NCBI GenBank assembly: GCA_025356055.1 | Contig: JANXUU010000032.1 | Location: 1-44,151 of the forward strand | DNA: 44,151 bases | Direction: 5' to 3' | Source: Sphingomonas sp. | Lineage (GTDB): Bacteria > Pseudomonadota > Alphaproteobacteria > Sphingomonadales > Sphingomonadaceae | In this document: in pieces, positions 22,031 to 31,154 of the stretch | Numbering within the stretch: the first letter of the stretch is position 1 | Layout: each line of letters begins with the position of its first letter | Notes under the pieces: generated by a model | Seen by the model: the letters and a program-made list of their open reading frames with translations, nothing else | What the model was told of the DNA's origin: nothing | Databases searched by the model: none | Translations under genes and position numbers: made by a program

Positions 22031-23643
22031 CAGACTTCCTCGATGACCGCACCATAGGGGCCGAGCGCCTCGCTCCGGATTTCATTGGCACATGCGATTG
22101 TGGTCCCCGCGGGTGACCAGGTGATCGATGTGGGCGACAGGTTAAAGCTGCAGCGCAGCCGCTCATCCCCATGAATTCGATTGAAAATGAGCAGCTGTTC
22201 GCCCGCCTCGACAATCTTGATCGCGCCCCAACGAAGCGCCGCCCGCCTGCGGCGAAGGCTGAGCACCACCCTAGTCGCGGCAAGAATCGAACTCGGGTCC
22301 TGCTCCTGCCAGTCGACCGCCAGCGCGGCATGTTCGGCCCCGACCGGAAGCCATGGCAAACCCTTTGAGAAACCGAGGTTTTCCTTATTCGAACACCATG
22401 GCATCGGCGTCCGCACGCCGTCGCGGCTCAACGTCTGCGGCCAGTTCGCGATGGCCTCGGGATCCTTCAGCTGGTTGAACGGCACCTCCACCTGGGTCAG
22501 GCCAAGCTCTTCTCCCTGATAAAGAATGATCGTTCCACGCATCGACGCCAGCAGCAACAACTTCATCCGGGCAAACGCCTGATGATGCTCGGCTGCGGCC
22601 CACCGCGACACCGCGCGCGGCGCGTCATGATTCTCGAACGCCCAACTCGGCCAGCCAACGCCTGGACCGTCTGGCCATGACGAAGCAGCCTTGGCGACCA
22701 GCGCCGGGGTCAGTTCGTTTGCATAAAGAAAGTCAAACCCATAAGCGCTGTCGAGCCGACGCTTACCCTTTGTAAACTCGTGCATTTCCGAAAGCGCAAG
22801 CTCGCCCCCGACTTCGGCAAGCGCAAACGCGCCAGGAAATTCGTCGAGCACTGTGCGCAGTCGCTCAAGGAAATCCACGATGTCGGGATGCGACTGGTTG
22901 TGGAGGTGCTGCTGAAAATCAAACGGGCGGGTTCGCTTGCCCCCCGGCAGCGCCGGTGGGTTATCCGTCATCGCGGGATCGTGCATTGCGAAGTTGATCG
23001 CGTCGATCCTGAAGCCATCGACCCCCCGCTCAAGCCAAAAGCGAGCGACGTCGAGCAGCGCGTCCTGCACGGCCGGATTGTGGACATTGAGATCGGGCTG
23101 CTCGGGCAGGAAATTGTGAAAATAATATTGGCCGCGCCGCGCATCCCAGGTCCAGCTCGGCCCGCCAAACACCGACTGCCAATTATTCGGTGGAGATCCG
23201 TCGAGTTTTGCGTCGGCCCACACATACCAATCGGCGTGATCACCACTGTGATGCGCTCTGCTCGCAGCGAACCACGGGTGCTGGTCGGAGGAATGCGAAT
23301 AGACCTGGTCGATGATCAACTTCAGGCCGAGCGCATGGGCGCGAGCGACCATCGCGTCGAAGTCGGCGAGCGTCCCGAAGATGGGGTCAATCCCGCGGTA
23401 ATCGGCGACGTCGTAGCCGAAGTCGCGCTGTGGCGAGGTGAAGAAGGGTGAGATCCACACGCAATCCACACCAAGGCTCGCGACATGGTCAAGGTGCGCG
23501 GTAATGCCGGCAAGATCGCCAATCCCGTCGCCATTGCTGTCGGCGAAACTGCGCGGATAGATCTGATAGATTGCGGCGCCCTTCCACCAGGGGGCGGGGT
23601 CCAAGCTCGCCTTGGCGGCAATCAGTGTTTCAGCGAGTGACAT
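22030..23643 (-). CDS. GH13 alpha-glucosidase (subfamily 23 type)
   Basis: This 537-residue GH13 enzyme starts MSLAETL, with PWWKGAAIYQIYPRSFAD typical of oligo-alpha-glucosidases. Conserved regions are DQVYSHSSD (112-120), GFRIDAINFAMHD (nucleophile Asp214), FALAEVGG (acid/base Glu277) and FENHD (Asp340). No signal peptide is evident, so it is probably cytoplasmic and would split maltose or maltodextrin taken up by an MFS transporter. ATG 23643 lies inside the end of the upstream amylase gene (14-base overlap). The open frame to 23817 adds low-complexity sequence only. Subfamily 23 is inferred from motif wording. Confidence 0.92.
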   Translation of the reverse strand: MSLAETLIAAKASLDPAPWWKGAAIYQIYPRSFADSNGDGIGDLAGITAHLDHVASLGVDCVWISPFFTSPQRDFGYDVADYRGIDPIFGTLADFDAMVARAHALGLKLIIDQVYSHSSDQHPWFAASRAHHSGDHADWYVWADAKLDGSPPNNWQSVFGGPSWTWDARRGQYYFHNFLPEQPDLNVHNPAVQDALLDVARFWLERGVDGFRIDAINFAMHDPAMTDNPPALPGGKRTRPFDFQQHLHNQSHPDIVDFLERLRTVLDEFPGAFALAEVGGELALSEMHEFTKGKRRLDSAYGFDFLYANELTPALVAKAASSWPDGPGVGWPSWAFENHDAPRAVSRWAAAEHHQAFARMKLLLLASMRGTIILYQGEELGLTQVEVPFNQLKDPEAIANWPQTLSRDGVRTPMPWCSNKENLGFSKGLPWLPVGAEHAALAVDWQEQDPSSILAATRVVLSLRRRRAALRWGAIKIVEAGEQLLIFNRIHGDERLRCSFNLSPTSITWSPAGTTIACANEIRSEALGPYGAVIEEV

Positions 23644-25447
23644 GACAGACCGCATACCCGAGGGAAGGAAGAGTGACACGGACGCTACCCGGCGCTTGCG
23701 CGGTTGGCGCGCAAGTGCCGATGGCGGCGGTGAACGCGGCTGAGCGCGTCTCAACGGTGACATTCTGGTCGATGGGTGAGGTGCTGCTGTTGAACAGCAA
23801 CAAGGTTTCATCGCCATTGGCCGGGTTGAACCGCGACACAGCGAACAGCCCGGGCTTGTCCGATGCGTATCGGATGCGCTGGAGTCCGCGAGTCAGCGCC
23901 GTCGATGCGGTGCGAATTCGCGTTAGCTGGCCGATCGCGAGGTAGAGCGGATGACCGGTGTCAAAGTGCGCGGCTGAGGCCGGTGCGGTCGTCCCGATCA
24001 GTGCATCGGCATTGTAACTCGCCACCCTGCTCGCGAACATGTCCTGCCGCGCCGCCTGATCGCCGCCGGTTCCGGCAAAGCCTTGCTCGTCCCCGGCATA
24101 AATCGTTGGTACCCCGCGCAAGGTCAGGAGCATCGCATAGCCAAGCTCGACGCGCTGGCGCTGCTCGGCGTCGCTCGCTTGCGGGAAGGCTTTTCGCACG
24201 AAATAGCCGAACCGGCCCATGTCGTGATTGTCGAGAAAAGTGACCTGGCGAAGCGCGCCTTCAGCACCGCCTTCGTAGAGCGGGTCGGCGGCGAATAGTT
24301 TCGCCAATAGGTCGGTGCCGGCACTCCCCGCGACCACCGCCTTGACTGCCGCTGCGAAGGAGAAATCGAGCATCGCTGGCAGCTTTGCTTCGCGAGTGTG
24401 GACTGCAGTGTGCGCCGGATCCATGTCTTCAGTGAAGGCCTCGCCGAAGATGTGGAAGTTGGGAATGGCGCGCGCCTTTGCTCGCGCGACCATGGCGGGC
24501 GCGAACGCTGCCCAGAATTCCGGGTTTACGTGCTGCTCAGTGTCGATGCGGAAACCGTCGATGCCGAAGCGGTCGATCCACTGGCCATAAATGTCGATCA
24601 TGCCCGCAACGACGTCCGGGTTCTCGGTGAACAGGTCGTCGAGCCCTGAAAAATCGCCTTGCTGCGCGGATTCACCCTTGAAGGTCGAGTTGCCGCGGTT
24701 GTGATAGTAAGCAGGGTTATTGAGCCAGGCCGGTACCTTGACGCCGCGCTCGGCGACCGGGACGGTTACCGTATAGGCGTAATCATGATCGGTCAGCCGG
24801 GCGAAATTCTCCGCGCTGCCGTCGTGCTCACCGGTGAAACCCTGGTTGATCGGCTTGCCCGCCACGCCGCCGCGCCGCTGATAGGGATAGTCGGCGATGC
24901 TGCGGTAGGGGCACTCGCCCTTCCCTTGGCATTCGGCGAACTGGATTACATCGGCGGTGTGGTTGGCGATGATGTCCATATAGACCTTCATCCCCCGCGC
25001 GTGCGCCGCGGCCACGAGCGCGGCGAAGTCGGCGTCGGTGCCAAGGTGCGGGTCGACGTGCGTGAAGTCGGTCACCCAGTAACCGTGATAGCCCGCACTC
25101 TCGTGCCCGGGCGATCCCTGCACCGGTTTGTTGCGAAACACCGGCGACAACCACACTGCAGTTGCGCCAAGTCCCTGGATGTAGTCGAGGTGGCTGATCA
25201 CGCCTTTCAAGTCGCCGCCGTGGTAGAAACCCTTGTCGGCGGGGTCGAAGCCGGTGTGCAGCCGGTCACCCTTCAAACCGCCGCGATCGTTGGCGCGATC
25301 GGCATTGTCGAACCGGTCTGGGAGGAGAAAATAGATCACCTCGTCCTGCGGCAGGCGGGCGCGGAGGTCGGCCAGCGGGACGGTCGCCGGGGCGGTAGTC
25401 GAGGCCGCTAGCAGCGCGACAAAAGCGGAGGAAAGCAATAACTTCAC
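23630..25447 (-). CDS. Secreted GH13 alpha-amylase / neopullulanase-like
   Basis: This 605-residue product has a signal peptide (MKLLLSSAFVALLAASTTAP) and a GH13 catalytic domain. Its four regions are DIIANHTAD (158-166), GFRIDTEQH (nucleophile Asp302), FHIFGEAF (acid/base Glu336) and FLDNHD (404-409). An early VIYFLLPDRFDN resembles cyclomaltodextrinase or SusA-type enzymes. It should cut starch or maltodextrin in the periplasm. The start codon is GTG (25445-25447) and overlaps the halogenase stop as GTGA. No good ribosome site is present, so translation depends on the upstream gene. Confidence 0.94.
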   Translation of the reverse strand: MKLLLSSAFVALLAASTTAPATVPLADLRARLPQDEVIYFLLPDRFDNADRANDRGGLKGDRLHTGFDPADKGFYHGGDLKGVISHLDYIQGLGATAVWLSPVFRNKPVQGSPGHESAGYHGYWVTDFTHVDPHLGTDADFAALVAAAHARGMKVYMDIIANHTADVIQFAECQGKGECPYRSIADYPYQRRGGVAGKPINQGFTGEHDGSAENFARLTDHDYAYTVTVPVAERGVKVPAWLNNPAYYHNRGNSTFKGESAQQGDFSGLDDLFTENPDVVAGMIDIYGQWIDRFGIDGFRIDTEQHVNPEFWAAFAPAMVARAKARAIPNFHIFGEAFTEDMDPAHTAVHTREAKLPAMLDFSFAAAVKAVVAGSAGTDLLAKLFAADPLYEGGAEGALRQVTFLDNHDMGRFGYFVRKAFPQASDAEQRQRVELGYAMLLTLRGVPTIYAGDEQGFAGTGGDQAARQDMFASRVASYNADALIGTTAPASAAHFDTGHPLYLAIGQLTRIRTASTALTRGLQRIRYASDKPGLFAVSRFNPANGDETLLLFNSSTSPIDQNVTVETRSAAFTAAIGTCAPTAQAPGSVRVTLPSLGYAVCHVTR

Positions 25448-26949
25448 GCTGTCTGGGCCGCGCCATGACTGTGCAAGAATTGCGTATGTGTCGGCATCTG
25501 TTTCGCTTCACGACGCATCAACGACTCCCAGGTTTCCATATAGCTCGCCAGGTCACCGGGCTCGACCGAATCGGCCAGTGGATGATGGGCCGCGGGTTCG
25601 ATCCCCTGCCCCACCAGCACCTGCAGCCAGCCGACTTCGGTGAACAGATCGTCCGAGGTGCGGAAGATGTGCCCCGCCTCGCGGAACAGCTCGATTTTGT
25701 GCGCCAGGCTGTCGGGGATCGGCATCGCCGCACAGTGCCGCCAGAAGGGCGTGTCGTCGCGCGTCGTCGCCTTGTAGTGCAGCACGAGGAAGTCTCGGAT
25801 CGACTCATATTCGAGTGCCGTCTGCCGATTATATTCGTCAATTACCGCTGTCGGGATGCGCCCCTCAGGAAGCATCTTGATCAGCCGCGACAACCCTGCT
25901 TGGATGAGATGGATGCTGGTCGATTCAAGCGGCTCCATGAATCCAGAGGCAAGCCCCAATGCGACGACATTCCTGTTCCAGCATTTGCGGCGCCGACCGG
26001 TAACAAAACGCAGCAGCCTTGGTTCGGCTTGCGCCTCGCCGTCGAGGTTGGCGAGCAGCGTCTCGCGCACCTCGTCGTGGGTCGTGAAGGCGTCGCAGAA
26101 AACATAGCCGTTGCCGATGCGATGCTGCAGCGGGATGCGCCACTGCCATCCTGCCATGCGCGCCGTCGAACGCGTGTAGGGGTTCGGTGCGCCGCCGCTG
26201 GCGCACGGCACCGCCATCGCCCTGTTGGCGGGCAAATAATTGGACCAATCGTCATAGCCGGTGGCGAGCGCGCCCTCGATTAACAGCCCGCGGAAGCCCG
26301 AGCAGTCGATGAACAGGTCGCCGCCAATGCTTCGCCCGTCATCGAGCACCAGCGCGATGACATCTCCGCTCTCGCCGTCGAGCGGCACATCGGCGATCTT
26401 GCCTTCGATCCGCTCGACACCGCGCTCCTCGGCGAAGCGGCGAAGGTAAGCAGCGTAGAGCATCGCGTCGAAGTGGAACGCATAGGGCATAGCCGGGACG
26501 ACGTCGGTCGTCTTGAGCGGCCCGCGCTGCATTCGCCCGTCGCGCGCGGCAATTTCATTAAGCGAATAATGGCCGAGTTCGTCTGCAACGCCCAACTGGC
26601 GCGCGCGGTGCCAGTAATGCTGAAAGGGCACGATACCGATGTCGCGCCCGATATCTCCGAACGCGTGCATGTAGCGCGAACCCAAATGCGACCAGTCGAC
26701 GAACTCGATGCCGAGCTTGTAGGTCGCCTGTGTCGCGCGGACAAACTCGTCCTCATCGATCCCAAGCGCCTGGTTGTAGAGGTTGATCTGCGGGATGGTC
26801 GCTTCGCCGACCCCGACCGTGCCGATTTCCTCGGACTCGACCAGCGTCACGCGATAGCCACGCTGGCCGAACGACGACAGCAGCGCCGCTGCCATCCATC
26901 CCGCGGTCCCGCCGCCTGCAATCACGATGTGGGTCTGGTGACCGGTCAC
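25444..26949 (-). CDS. Tryptophan halogenase family protein 2 (flavin-dependent)
   Basis: This 501-residue protein is a paralogue of the one at 18481-19986. The FAD motif IAGGGTAGWMAA, Lys78 in ATYKLGIEF, WQWRIP (268-273) and E342-S343-T344 in FMEPLESTSI are all in place. By motif it therefore keeps the full flavin-dependent halogenase active site. It is the first enzyme gene after the TonB receptor, 97 bases downstream, and is translationally coupled to the amylase. A halogenase directly behind a TIGR01782-type receptor is a recurrent arrangement in Caulobacter and sphingomonads. The physiological substrate is unknown; free tryptophan is not implied by this context. Confidence 0.9.
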   Translation of the reverse strand: MTGHQTHIVIAGGGTAGWMAAALLSSFGQRGYRVTLVESEEIGTVGVGEATIPQINLYNQALGIDEDEFVRATQATYKLGIEFVDWSHLGSRYMHAFGDIGRDIGIVPFQHYWHRARQLGVADELGHYSLNEIAARDGRMQRGPLKTTDVVPAMPYAFHFDAMLYAAYLRRFAEERGVERIEGKIADVPLDGESGDVIALVLDDGRSIGGDLFIDCSGFRGLLIEGALATGYDDWSNYLPANRAMAVPCASGGAPNPYTRSTARMAGWQWRIPLQHRIGNGYVFCDAFTTHDEVRETLLANLDGEAQAEPRLLRFVTGRRRKCWNRNVVALGLASGFMEPLESTSIHLIQAGLSRLIKMLPEGRIPTAVIDEYNRQTALEYESIRDFLVLHYKATTRDDTPFWRHCAAMPIPDSLAHKIELFREAGHIFRTSDDLFTEVGWLQVLVGQGIEPAAHHPLADSVEPGDLASYMETWESLMRREAKQMPTHTQFLHSHGAAQTA

Positions 26950-27046
26950 GGATCTTTCCGACCAAGGATGGCGCCGACGGCCGCCGCCATGCCGATTGTG
27001 CCGTTATCCGAAGCAAGCAGGGCGAGCAATGCCCGCCCCGATGCCA

Positions 27047-29956
27047 TCAGAATTTGTACGCAAGACCAAGATAAAAGTCGCGACCGTAGTGCTGGTATTC
27101 CCGAACCTGCCGAACGTCACCAAGTTCATACGTTACGAATGGCCGGTCGGTGATATTCTTGGCTTGGGCCAGGATCGAGAGGCCCTGGAGTGCCGTACCC
27201 TTTTGAAATTCGTAACCGATCTGAGCGTCGAGGATGCCCTCGGGCTTGGCGATGCGGAACTCTGGGCTCGCTGACAGGCCGGAAATCTCGGCGAGGAACT
27301 TGGACCGGTACCGATAGCTTACCCGCGCCTGGAAGCCGTTCTTTTCATAATAGGCCTCTGCCGTGCCGACATATTTTGACTGACCCGGAATGGTGATCGC
27401 CGCCGGGCTGTTGGCATAGCGCACCTTGCTGTTGACGTGACTGACGCTGCCGAAGAACCCAAATCCTTCAAGCGCGTGACTGAAATTGCTGAAGGGCAGC
27501 GACAACGTAACTTCCTGGCCCAGAATATGGCCTTTGCCGGTGTTTGCCGGGAATGAAAGCCGCCCCAGTTTCGTCCCGATGGGACCAACACTTGCCGGCA
27601 GATTGTTCGCAATTCCAGAGAAGTCGAACACCGACGAGTTGTTCGGATCAACGAACTTGGTCAGCTTCTTGTAGAAGCCGGTCAGCGCGACGTAGCCGCC
27701 CTTCTGGAAATAATGCTCAAGCGACCCGTCGAAATTGAGCGAGCGATAGGGTTGCAACGCGGGGTTGCCGCCGCTCGAACTGAACGCGCTGTTGGCAGGG
27801 TCTGTCGAGGCCAGCTTCGTGAAATCGACGCTGACGTTCTGGGTCACGCGCTCCTGGTCCATCCGCGGCCGGATCATCGTCTTCGAGATGCCGGTCTTGA
27901 GGAAGGTATCGCGAGCAAAATTGAACGATAGCGCTATACTGGGAAGCACGTCGGTGAAGCTCGTCCCGCCGGTTGCATCGACGAACGTCACGGTCGGAAC
28001 ACCGCCGATTGTCGCCAGATTCGCCAACCGACCGGATGACGATTGCTTGGTGTGGACAACCTGCACCCCGACCGCCCCCGTAACCGGGACAGCGCCAAGA
28101 TCCCCGTCGATGTTCACCTGGGCGTAGCCAGTAAGCACCTTTTCCGTGACGTTATAATCGCGTGCCAGCGAGTCCGGACGATTGTCGAACTCCGAGTCAT
28201 AGACGTTGTTGTACAGGTACGTGGGGTTAAGCGCGATCATCGACGGAACGCCGAGATACGCCAGGGGCACCGTACCGATGATCGCCGCTGCGGGGATCGG
28301 CGCAGATGTTGCCTGACCGCTCGCGAGCGTGCAGCTTGGATTGCCATCCTTGGGACACAGGAAATAGCTCTTGTAGCGGCTGTCCTTGCTGCGCCGTGAG
28401 TAATTGGCACCGACTTCCCAGCTCTTCAGCATGCCTTGGCCAAACTGGCCGTCGAGGCTGGCGCGGAGCGATTTCAGGTCATCCTTGAAATCGGGACGAT
28501 TGAGGAAGCCTGCCTGAACGACGGTAGCCGTCCCATTATAACCCCAGCCTCGCGGATCGGTTATGACGAGATTGGCCGGATTGCCGTAATCCAGGGTCGG
28601 GACAATGTCGTAGGTCCCATTGTCGTTGAGCGTAATGCGGATCGTGTCCTTGGCACCGCTCTGATTGTAGCCCGTGCCGGTGTAGTTTTCGAGCAGGAAG
28701 TCCGTGCGCTTGGCGCGCGACCAGCTGCCGTCGACCGTCAAATTGATCTTGTCGGTTATGCCGAACACGTTGTTGAGGCCAATTGAGAGATTGTTGGCGG
28801 TGCGCTTGTTGTAGTCGTTGCGAACGACCCCGACGACATTCGAAACGGTCGCAGCGGTGATCAAACCATCGACTACGGTGGTGTTGCTGACCGTGGTGTT
28901 TGCGCCCCAGCCCGGATTGATTGGGAACTCGATCCCGCGCAGATACTGGGTCTCCTTGAACTTCGAGTAAAGCACGTCGAGCGTTGTGTGCATCCGGTCG
29001 CTGGGCCGGAATTCAAGCGTGCCCACGGCGCCCGTCCGCTCGAGGATGCTCGACTGCACATATGGCTTCGCGCCACCAAGGATCTTGGCGCAAGTCGTGC
29101 TCCCCGGTGCGGCAAAGGCGATACAACCATTGGGGTTTGTCACCGGAACCTTGAGGCTGTCGCTCGAGCCGTTCGGGAAGCCCCAGGCGCCATAACGCTC
29201 GTTCTGCGTTGGGGAGGATGTCTTGGAAACGCCGATCGCGATGCCAATCGTATCATCGGCAAACTTGTCGACGTAGGTAGCCGACGCGCGGTAGCCAAAG
29301 CGGTTACCGTCCGGATTGAGCTTCTTCTGACTGTTCATCTGGCCGCGCAACTGGACCGCGACAGTGCGCTTTTCTGACAGCGGGCGAAGCATGCGCAGGT
29401 CGACGGTGCCGGAGATGCCCGAGGGCAGGACGGCGGCGTTCGCGGACTTGTAGACGACCACGTTGCGGAAGAATTCCGACGGATACTGATCATATTCCAC
29501 GCCGCGGTTGTCACCGACGGTGACCTGCTCGCGGCCGTTGAGTAGAGTCACGCCGAAGTCCGGGCCAAGGCCGCGGATCGAGAGGCGCTGGTCGCGACCT
29601 TCGAGCCGCTGGGCGGTAACCCCGGGCAGGCGCGCCAGGCTGTCGGCGATCGACACGTCGGGCAGCTTGCCGATGTCTTCGGCCGAAATTGCTTCGACGA
29701 TGACCGAATTGTTGCGCTTGATCTTTTCCGAGGCGGCAAGCGAGGCGCGAATGCCGGTGACGATGATTGCGCCATCATCAGGCACAGTGGCCGGGGCGGC
29801 GGCGGGAGACGGCGTCTGGTCGGCCTGACCGACCTGCGGGCCAGTCGGCTGGGTCGTACCTGGCGCGACACTGGTCTGCCCAAGGGCCGGGCTGGCGAGC
29901 GCGAGCGCCAAGCCGATAGCCGTGGTCGAAGTAAGCGAACGCGAGAAATTCGTCAT
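27047..29956 (-). CDS. TonB-dependent receptor, Xanthomonas/Caulobacter type (maltodextrin uptake predicted)
   Basis: This 969-residue outer membrane receptor has a signal peptide ending LASPALGQ and a Pro/Ala/Gln linker. TonB box AIIVTGIR is followed by a plug with AEDIGKLPDVSIADSLARLP and RLSIRGLGPDFGVTLLNGRE, and the beta-barrel ends in YLGLAYKF with terminal Phe. These are the TIGR01782 subfamily traits shared with Caulobacter MalA. ATG 29956 has GGAGGGG upstream; the frame to 30001 is not needed. The LacI-type gene diverges across a 169-base spacer. Neighbouring amylase and glucosidases point to an alpha-glucan or maltodextrin ligand (inference from context). Confidence 0.94.
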   Translation of the reverse strand: MTNFSRSLTSTTAIGLALALASPALGQTSVAPGTTQPTGPQVGQADQTPSPAAAPATVPDDGAIIVTGIRASLAASEKIKRNNSVIVEAISAEDIGKLPDVSIADSLARLPGVTAQRLEGRDQRLSIRGLGPDFGVTLLNGREQVTVGDNRGVEYDQYPSEFFRNVVVYKSANAAVLPSGISGTVDLRMLRPLSEKRTVAVQLRGQMNSQKKLNPDGNRFGYRASATYVDKFADDTIGIAIGVSKTSSPTQNERYGAWGFPNGSSDSLKVPVTNPNGCIAFAAPGSTTCAKILGGAKPYVQSSILERTGAVGTLEFRPSDRMHTTLDVLYSKFKETQYLRGIEFPINPGWGANTTVSNTTVVDGLITAATVSNVVGVVRNDYNKRTANNLSIGLNNVFGITDKINLTVDGSWSRAKRTDFLLENYTGTGYNQSGAKDTIRITLNDNGTYDIVPTLDYGNPANLVITDPRGWGYNGTATVVQAGFLNRPDFKDDLKSLRASLDGQFGQGMLKSWEVGANYSRRSKDSRYKSYFLCPKDGNPSCTLASGQATSAPIPAAAIIGTVPLAYLGVPSMIALNPTYLYNNVYDSEFDNRPDSLARDYNVTEKVLTGYAQVNIDGDLGAVPVTGAVGVQVVHTKQSSSGRLANLATIGGVPTVTFVDATGGTSFTDVLPSIALSFNFARDTFLKTGISKTMIRPRMDQERVTQNVSVDFTKLASTDPANSAFSSSGGNPALQPYRSLNFDGSLEHYFQKGGYVALTGFYKKLTKFVDPNNSSVFDFSGIANNLPASVGPIGTKLGRLSFPANTGKGHILGQEVTLSLPFSNFSHALEGFGFFGSVSHVNSKVRYANSPAAITIPGQSKYVGTAEAYYEKNGFQARVSYRYRSKFLAEISGLSASPEFRIAKPEGILDAQIGYEFQKGTALQGLSILAQAKNITDRPFVTYELGDVRQVREYQHYGRDFYLGLAYKF

Positions 29957-30043
29957 CGGTAAATCCCCTCCAGCCGGCCGTGACAGCCTGACCTCCGCCA
30001 TTGCGGACGAGTGACACTTGCCTGATGCGATCCCTGCCGTCGC

Positions 30044-30061
30044 TATACATACGTATGCAGG
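30044..30061. promoter_or_regulatory. Probable LacI-type operator in the divergent promoter
   Basis: CATACGTATG at 30048-30057 is a perfect 10-base palindrome centred on CG. It extends to TACATACGTATGCA, which has one mismatch. It lies 92 bases before the receptor ATG and 68 bases before the LacI-type ATG, as expected for an operator serving both. Even-length palindromes with a central CpG are the usual target of LacI proteins. A related half-site, CGTATGC, recurs upstream of the MalY-like transporter. Confidence 0.6.
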
Positions 30062-30125
30062 GTCGCTAGGCTGCTTGGGGCGGACTGGTTGTGGCCCGCT
30101 TGCAACGATTGTCGCCGGTCAATCC

Positions 30126-31154
30126 ATGGTTCAGCGTCGCCCCACTTCGTTCGACATCGCCGAGCTTGCCGGCGTATCGCAGCCGACCGTGTCGCGCGCG
30201 TTGTCGGGCAATTCCTCGGTCAGTGCCGAAACCAGAGCGCGCGTCCTGGCCGCCGCCGAGCGACTCCAGTATAAGGTCGATAAGAATGCCTCGGGGCTCC
30301 GCCGCCAGCATTCGCGAACGCTCGCGCTGCTGTTCTTCGAGGATCTGTCTCCCGAGGACTCGCTGATCAATCCCTTTTATCTGTCGATGCTCGGCAGCAT
30401 GGTCAGATGCTGCGCCGCGCGCGGCTATGACCTGTTGATCTCGTTCCAGCAGCTGTCGTCGGACTGGCACGTCGATTATGAGGACAGCCGCAAGGCCGAC
30501 GGGATCATCCTGCTCGGCTATGGCGACTATCTCCTGTATCGCCCGCGGTTGGAGAAATTGATCGAGCAGGGCACCCATTTCGTCCGTTGGGGGAGCCCGC
30601 GCGAAGGGGAGATCGGGACGACGATCGGGTCCGACAACGAGGGCGGAGGGTTCGCGGCGACCGAACATCTACTGAGCGCGGGTCGGCGGCGGATCGCCTT
30701 CTTCGGCTCGGCCTCGCCCGCCTATCCCGAGATGCTCGACCGCTGGCTCGGTTATTGCCGCGCGCATGAGAAGGCGGAGGTCGGAGTCGATCCGACGCTG
30801 CGCTTCGATGCGCTGCCGAGCGAGGAGGCAGGGGCGCGAGCAGCGGGCGACTTGCTCGCCTCGGGCGCAAAATTCGATGGCGTCTTTGCCTCGAGCGACC
30901 TCGCCGCGATCGGTGCGATGCGCGTTCTCCAGGAGGCCGGCTGCCGCGTCCCCGCTGACGTCGCAATCGTCGGTTTCGACGACCTCGCCGCCGCGCGCTC
31001 TGCTCGTCCTAGCCTGACGACCGTCGCGCAGGACGCGCGCCTCGCGGGGGAGTCACTCGTCGTGGCGCTAATCGAGGCTGTCGAGAAGAGCACGGCAACA
31101 AGCCAACTGCTGCCGGTCGAGCTCAAGGTTCGCGGATCGACCGTCGCTGGCTAA
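30126..31154 (+). CDS. LacI family transcriptional regulator of the glucan locus
   Basis: This 342-residue repressor-type protein has an N-terminal helix-turn-helix (FDIAELAGVSQPTVSRALSG, 9-28) and a hinge. Its periplasmic-binding-protein-like sugar domain contains KADGIILLGYGDY, GGGFAATEHLLSAG, FDGVFASSDLAAIGAMRVL and VAIVGFDDL. ATG 30126 is chosen because it starts the LacI fold; the open frame to 30018 runs through the operator. It is placed like MalR of the Caulobacter maltose locus. The likely inducer is maltose or a maltodextrin (inference). The end overlaps the convergent antiporter gene by four bases. Confidence 0.94.
   Translation: MVQRRPTSFDIAELAGVSQPTVSRALSGNSSVSAETRARVLAAAERLQYKVDKNASGLRRQHSRTLALLFFEDLSPEDSLINPFYLSMLGSMVRCCAARGYDLLISFQQLSSDWHVDYEDSRKADGIILLGYGDYLLYRPRLEKLIEQGTHFVRWGSPREGEIGTTIGSDNEGGGFAATEHLLSAGRRRIAFFGSASPAYPEMLDRWLGYCRAHEKAEVGVDPTLRFDALPSEEAGARAAGDLLASGAKFDGVFASSDLAAIGAMRVLQEAGCRVPADVAIVGFDDLAAARSARPSLTTVAQDARLAGESLVVALIEAVEKSTATSQLLPVELKVRGSTVAG

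Noticed and set aside
26950-27046. GC hairpin (GGGCG at 27020-27024 with CGCCC at 27034-27038) between the TonB receptor and halogenase 2, as a terminator.
   Set aside because: The stem is only five base pairs and has no T-run in the minus-strand direction. It may process or attenuate the mRNA, but it does not support ending the operon here.
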